From an uncultured Lachnospiraceae bacterium (GTDB taxonomy: Bacteria; Bacillota; Clostridia; Lachnospirales; Lachnospiraceae): DNA of 7,194 nucleotides. Below are positions 6,098-7,194 of the stretch, piece after piece (the first letter of the stretch is position 1; the number at the start of each line of letters is the position of its first letter). The position numbers were made by a program, and so were the translations under genes. The notes under the pieces were generated by a model, which made no database searches, was not told the DNA's origin, and was given only the letters and a program-made list of their open reading frames with translations. The stretch spans positions 1-7,194 of the forward strand of contig CACXGR010000073.1 in NCBI GenBank assembly GCA_902767235.1. The letters are read 5' to 3'.

Positions 6098-7133
6098 ACG
6101 GGTCGTCCTCCGTGAAGTATCCGCCCTTGATCATGCCTTCCATGCCGTCGTAGTCCACCAGATACCAGCCGTCTCCGAGATCCGCCAGCACCGTGACCGT
6201 GGATCCGTGAGGCACGATACCGAACAGGATCTCCGGGTCATCCGGATCCCTCAGGTTCACAGTCTCCGCCAGCTTTCTTGTCACTTCGCCGGCCGCCATG
6301 GCTCTGGCGCGCTCCTCCTCGGCCTTCTTTCTGGCTTCCTCCTCGGCTTTCTTTTTGGCTTCCGCCTCCGCCTTCTTTTTGGCTTCCTCTTCCGCCTTCT
6401 TCTTCGCCTCTTCCTCGGCCTTCTTCCTGGCCTCCTCTTCGGCCTTCTTTTTGGCCTCTTCCTCGGCTTTCTTCCTTTCCTCTTCCTTCTTCGCTTCCTC
6501 TTCGGCCTTCTTCCTGGCGGCTTCCTCCTCCGCTTTCTTTTTGGCTTCCTCTTCCGCCTTCTTCTTGGCTTCCGCCTCCGCCTTCTTCTTGGCCTCTTCT
6601 TCGGCCTTCTTTCTGGCCTCTTCCTCTTTGCGCTTTCTCTCTTCTTCCTCGCGCTTTCTGCGCTCCTCCTGCTCGGCCTCGTAATCCTCCACAAAATAGC
6701 CGGATCTGACATAGCCGATCGTGCCGCGGTAGCGGATCTTGTACCAGCCGTCCTCCTTGTCCTTGAGGACGTCTACCTTGCTCCCCTCCGGCACAACGAT
6801 GAGGACCCTTCTCTGTTCGGGATTGTCCACCAGGCTCACATCCTCCCGGATGGTCTTTCTCTTTCTCGTCTCCCCGGTCTTGCCGCTCTCTGCGGCGGTC
6901 TCCGAGGTGTTCCCGTAGGGCGTGCTCTCAGGCTCCGCTTCCTCGGCGTATTCCATCGTCGAGAAGCGTGAAGAAAAAGTCTCATCCGTCACGAGCGACT
7001 CCTCATTGGTACCTCCGTACACGGTATAGCTTTCCTGCGCCTTCCCGCATCCCGTGACCATCGCCGATGATGCGATGATCACCGCCAGTCCGGCGGACGC
7101 CCTGCGCAGGAGCTTCTCTTTATGACAGCTCAT
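6096..7133 (-). CDS. SH3b-domain lipoprotein with a long charged Lys/Glu/Ala helix between two SH3b domains
   Basis: This is a 345-residue predicted lipoprotein. A basic N-terminus (KEKLLRR) and hydrophobic stretch end in the lipobox VTGC, with the lipidated Cys at 29, placing it on the outer face of the membrane. A polar linker follows (about 30-95). A first SH3b domain covers about 96-149, with GWYKIRYRGTIGYVRSGYF. Residues about 151-282 are almost purely Lys, Arg, Glu and Ala with an eight-residue period (KKKAEEEA). A second SH3b domain spans about 288-343 (VNLRDPDD, GWYLVDYDGMEGMIKGGYF). Bacterial SH3 domains often bind peptidoglycan, so it may link membrane and wall; this is inferred. 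The start at 7133 has GGAG eleven bases upstream and gives a normal signal length. ATG at 7184 is in frame, but only 10 upstream bases are visible and they show no clear site. Database hits to TolA would reflect helix composition only. Confidence 0.85.
   Translation of the reverse strand: MSCHKEKLLRRASAGLAVIIASSAMVTGCGKAQESYTVYGGTNEESLVTDETFSSRFSTMEYAEEAEPESTPYGNTSETAAESGKTGETRKRKTIREDVSLVDNPEQRRVLIVVPEGSKVDVLKDKEDGWYKIRYRGTIGYVRSGYFVEDYEAEQEERRKREEEERKRKEEEARKKAEEEAKKKAEAEAKKKAEEEAKKKAEEEAARKKAEEEAKKEEERKKAEEEAKKKAEEEARKKAEEEAKKKAEEEAKKKAEAEAKKKAEEEARKKAEEERARAMAAGEVTRKLAETVNLRDPDDPEILFGIVPHGSTVTVLADLGDGWYLVDYDGMEGMIKGGYFTEDDP
6290..6680 (-). repeat. 24-bp-period KKKAEEEA-coding repeat tract, strongly purine-rich on the coding strand
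   Basis: This part of the lipoprotein gene is a run of variants of a 24-base unit coding for KKKAEEEA. The octad phase breaks near the middle, where EEEAARKKAEEE and AKKEEERKKAEEE occur. Longer copies also exist: the block at 6357-6396 recurs with few changes at 6567-6606, a shift of exactly 210 bases. The plus strand is nearly all pyrimidine through much of the tract. Confidence 0.85.
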
Positions 7134-7194
7134 ATACCTATATGCTCCATTCTCTGATACTGCGTTCTTATGTATATTCTTCATTCTGCCGGCT

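Noticed and set aside
4370..6115. Plus-strand open frame of 581 codons
   Set aside because: It is antisense to the complete GH13 gene, whose catalytic motifs are all intact. The plus-strand translation has no recognisable motif, and long antisense frames are common opposite GC-rich genes.
6290..6680. Homology to Gram-negative TolA
   Set aside because: The similarity is limited to the Lys/Glu/Ala helix composition. There is no TolA C-terminal domain and no N-terminal Tol membrane motif, and the protein is a lipoprotein with SH3b domains.
6000..6971. Plus-strand open frame rich in Leu/Phe/Gly that looks like a membrane protein
   Set aside because: It is the mirror of the Lys/Glu/Ala repeat in the lipoprotein gene. 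The hydrophobic look comes from reading a pyrimidine-rich strand.

Overview
The window looks like a chromosomal stretch from a GC-rich member of the Clostridia, plausibly a Lachnospiraceae-type gut Firmicute. This is an inference from the mix of genes (Hsp33, an 11-helix bacterial amino-acid:sodium symporter, a cytoplasmic GH13 glucosidase, a DPM/GtrB-like glycosyltransferase, an SH3b lipoprotein), the AGGAGG-type ribosome binding sites and the G/C-ending codons. No rRNA, tRNA, CRISPR array, insertion sequence or phage gene was seen.

All seven supported genes lie on the minus strand, so transcription runs from high to low coordinates. A first group (about 7133 to 2361) holds an SH3b lipoprotein, a GH13 alpha-glucosidase, a family 2 lipid-phosphate glycosyltransferase and the redox chaperone HslO. 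Gaps within this group are 70, 67 and 10 bases, so it could be one transcript. A gap of about 105 bases (2256-2360) follows, with a plausible extended -10 promoter and a hairpin. A second group (about 2255 to 1) then holds a small single-pass membrane protein, an NSS-family sodium:amino-acid symporter whose ribosome binding site overlaps the stop codon of the small gene, and the first 158 codons of a Pro/Glu-rich membrane protein that leaves the window at base 1.

The metabolic genes are ordinary. The glucosidase should release glucose from short alpha-glucans in the cytoplasm. The glycosyltransferase should load a sugar onto a polyprenyl phosphate at the membrane. The symporter should import amino acids with sodium. 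HslO protects proteins under oxidative stress. No shared pathway is evident.

The unusual content is in three envelope proteins with different low-complexity spacers: a KKKAEEEA octad helix of about 130 residues between two SH3b domains, a short Ala/Glu/Gln tail with a 16-residue duplication, and a Pro/Glu/Ala arm built from three separate tandem-repeat families. The first is the best candidate for a poorly described architecture: a membrane-anchored, rigid, cell-wall-spanning arm with a putative wall-binding domain at each end. I see no clear evidence of a wholly new multi-gene system.
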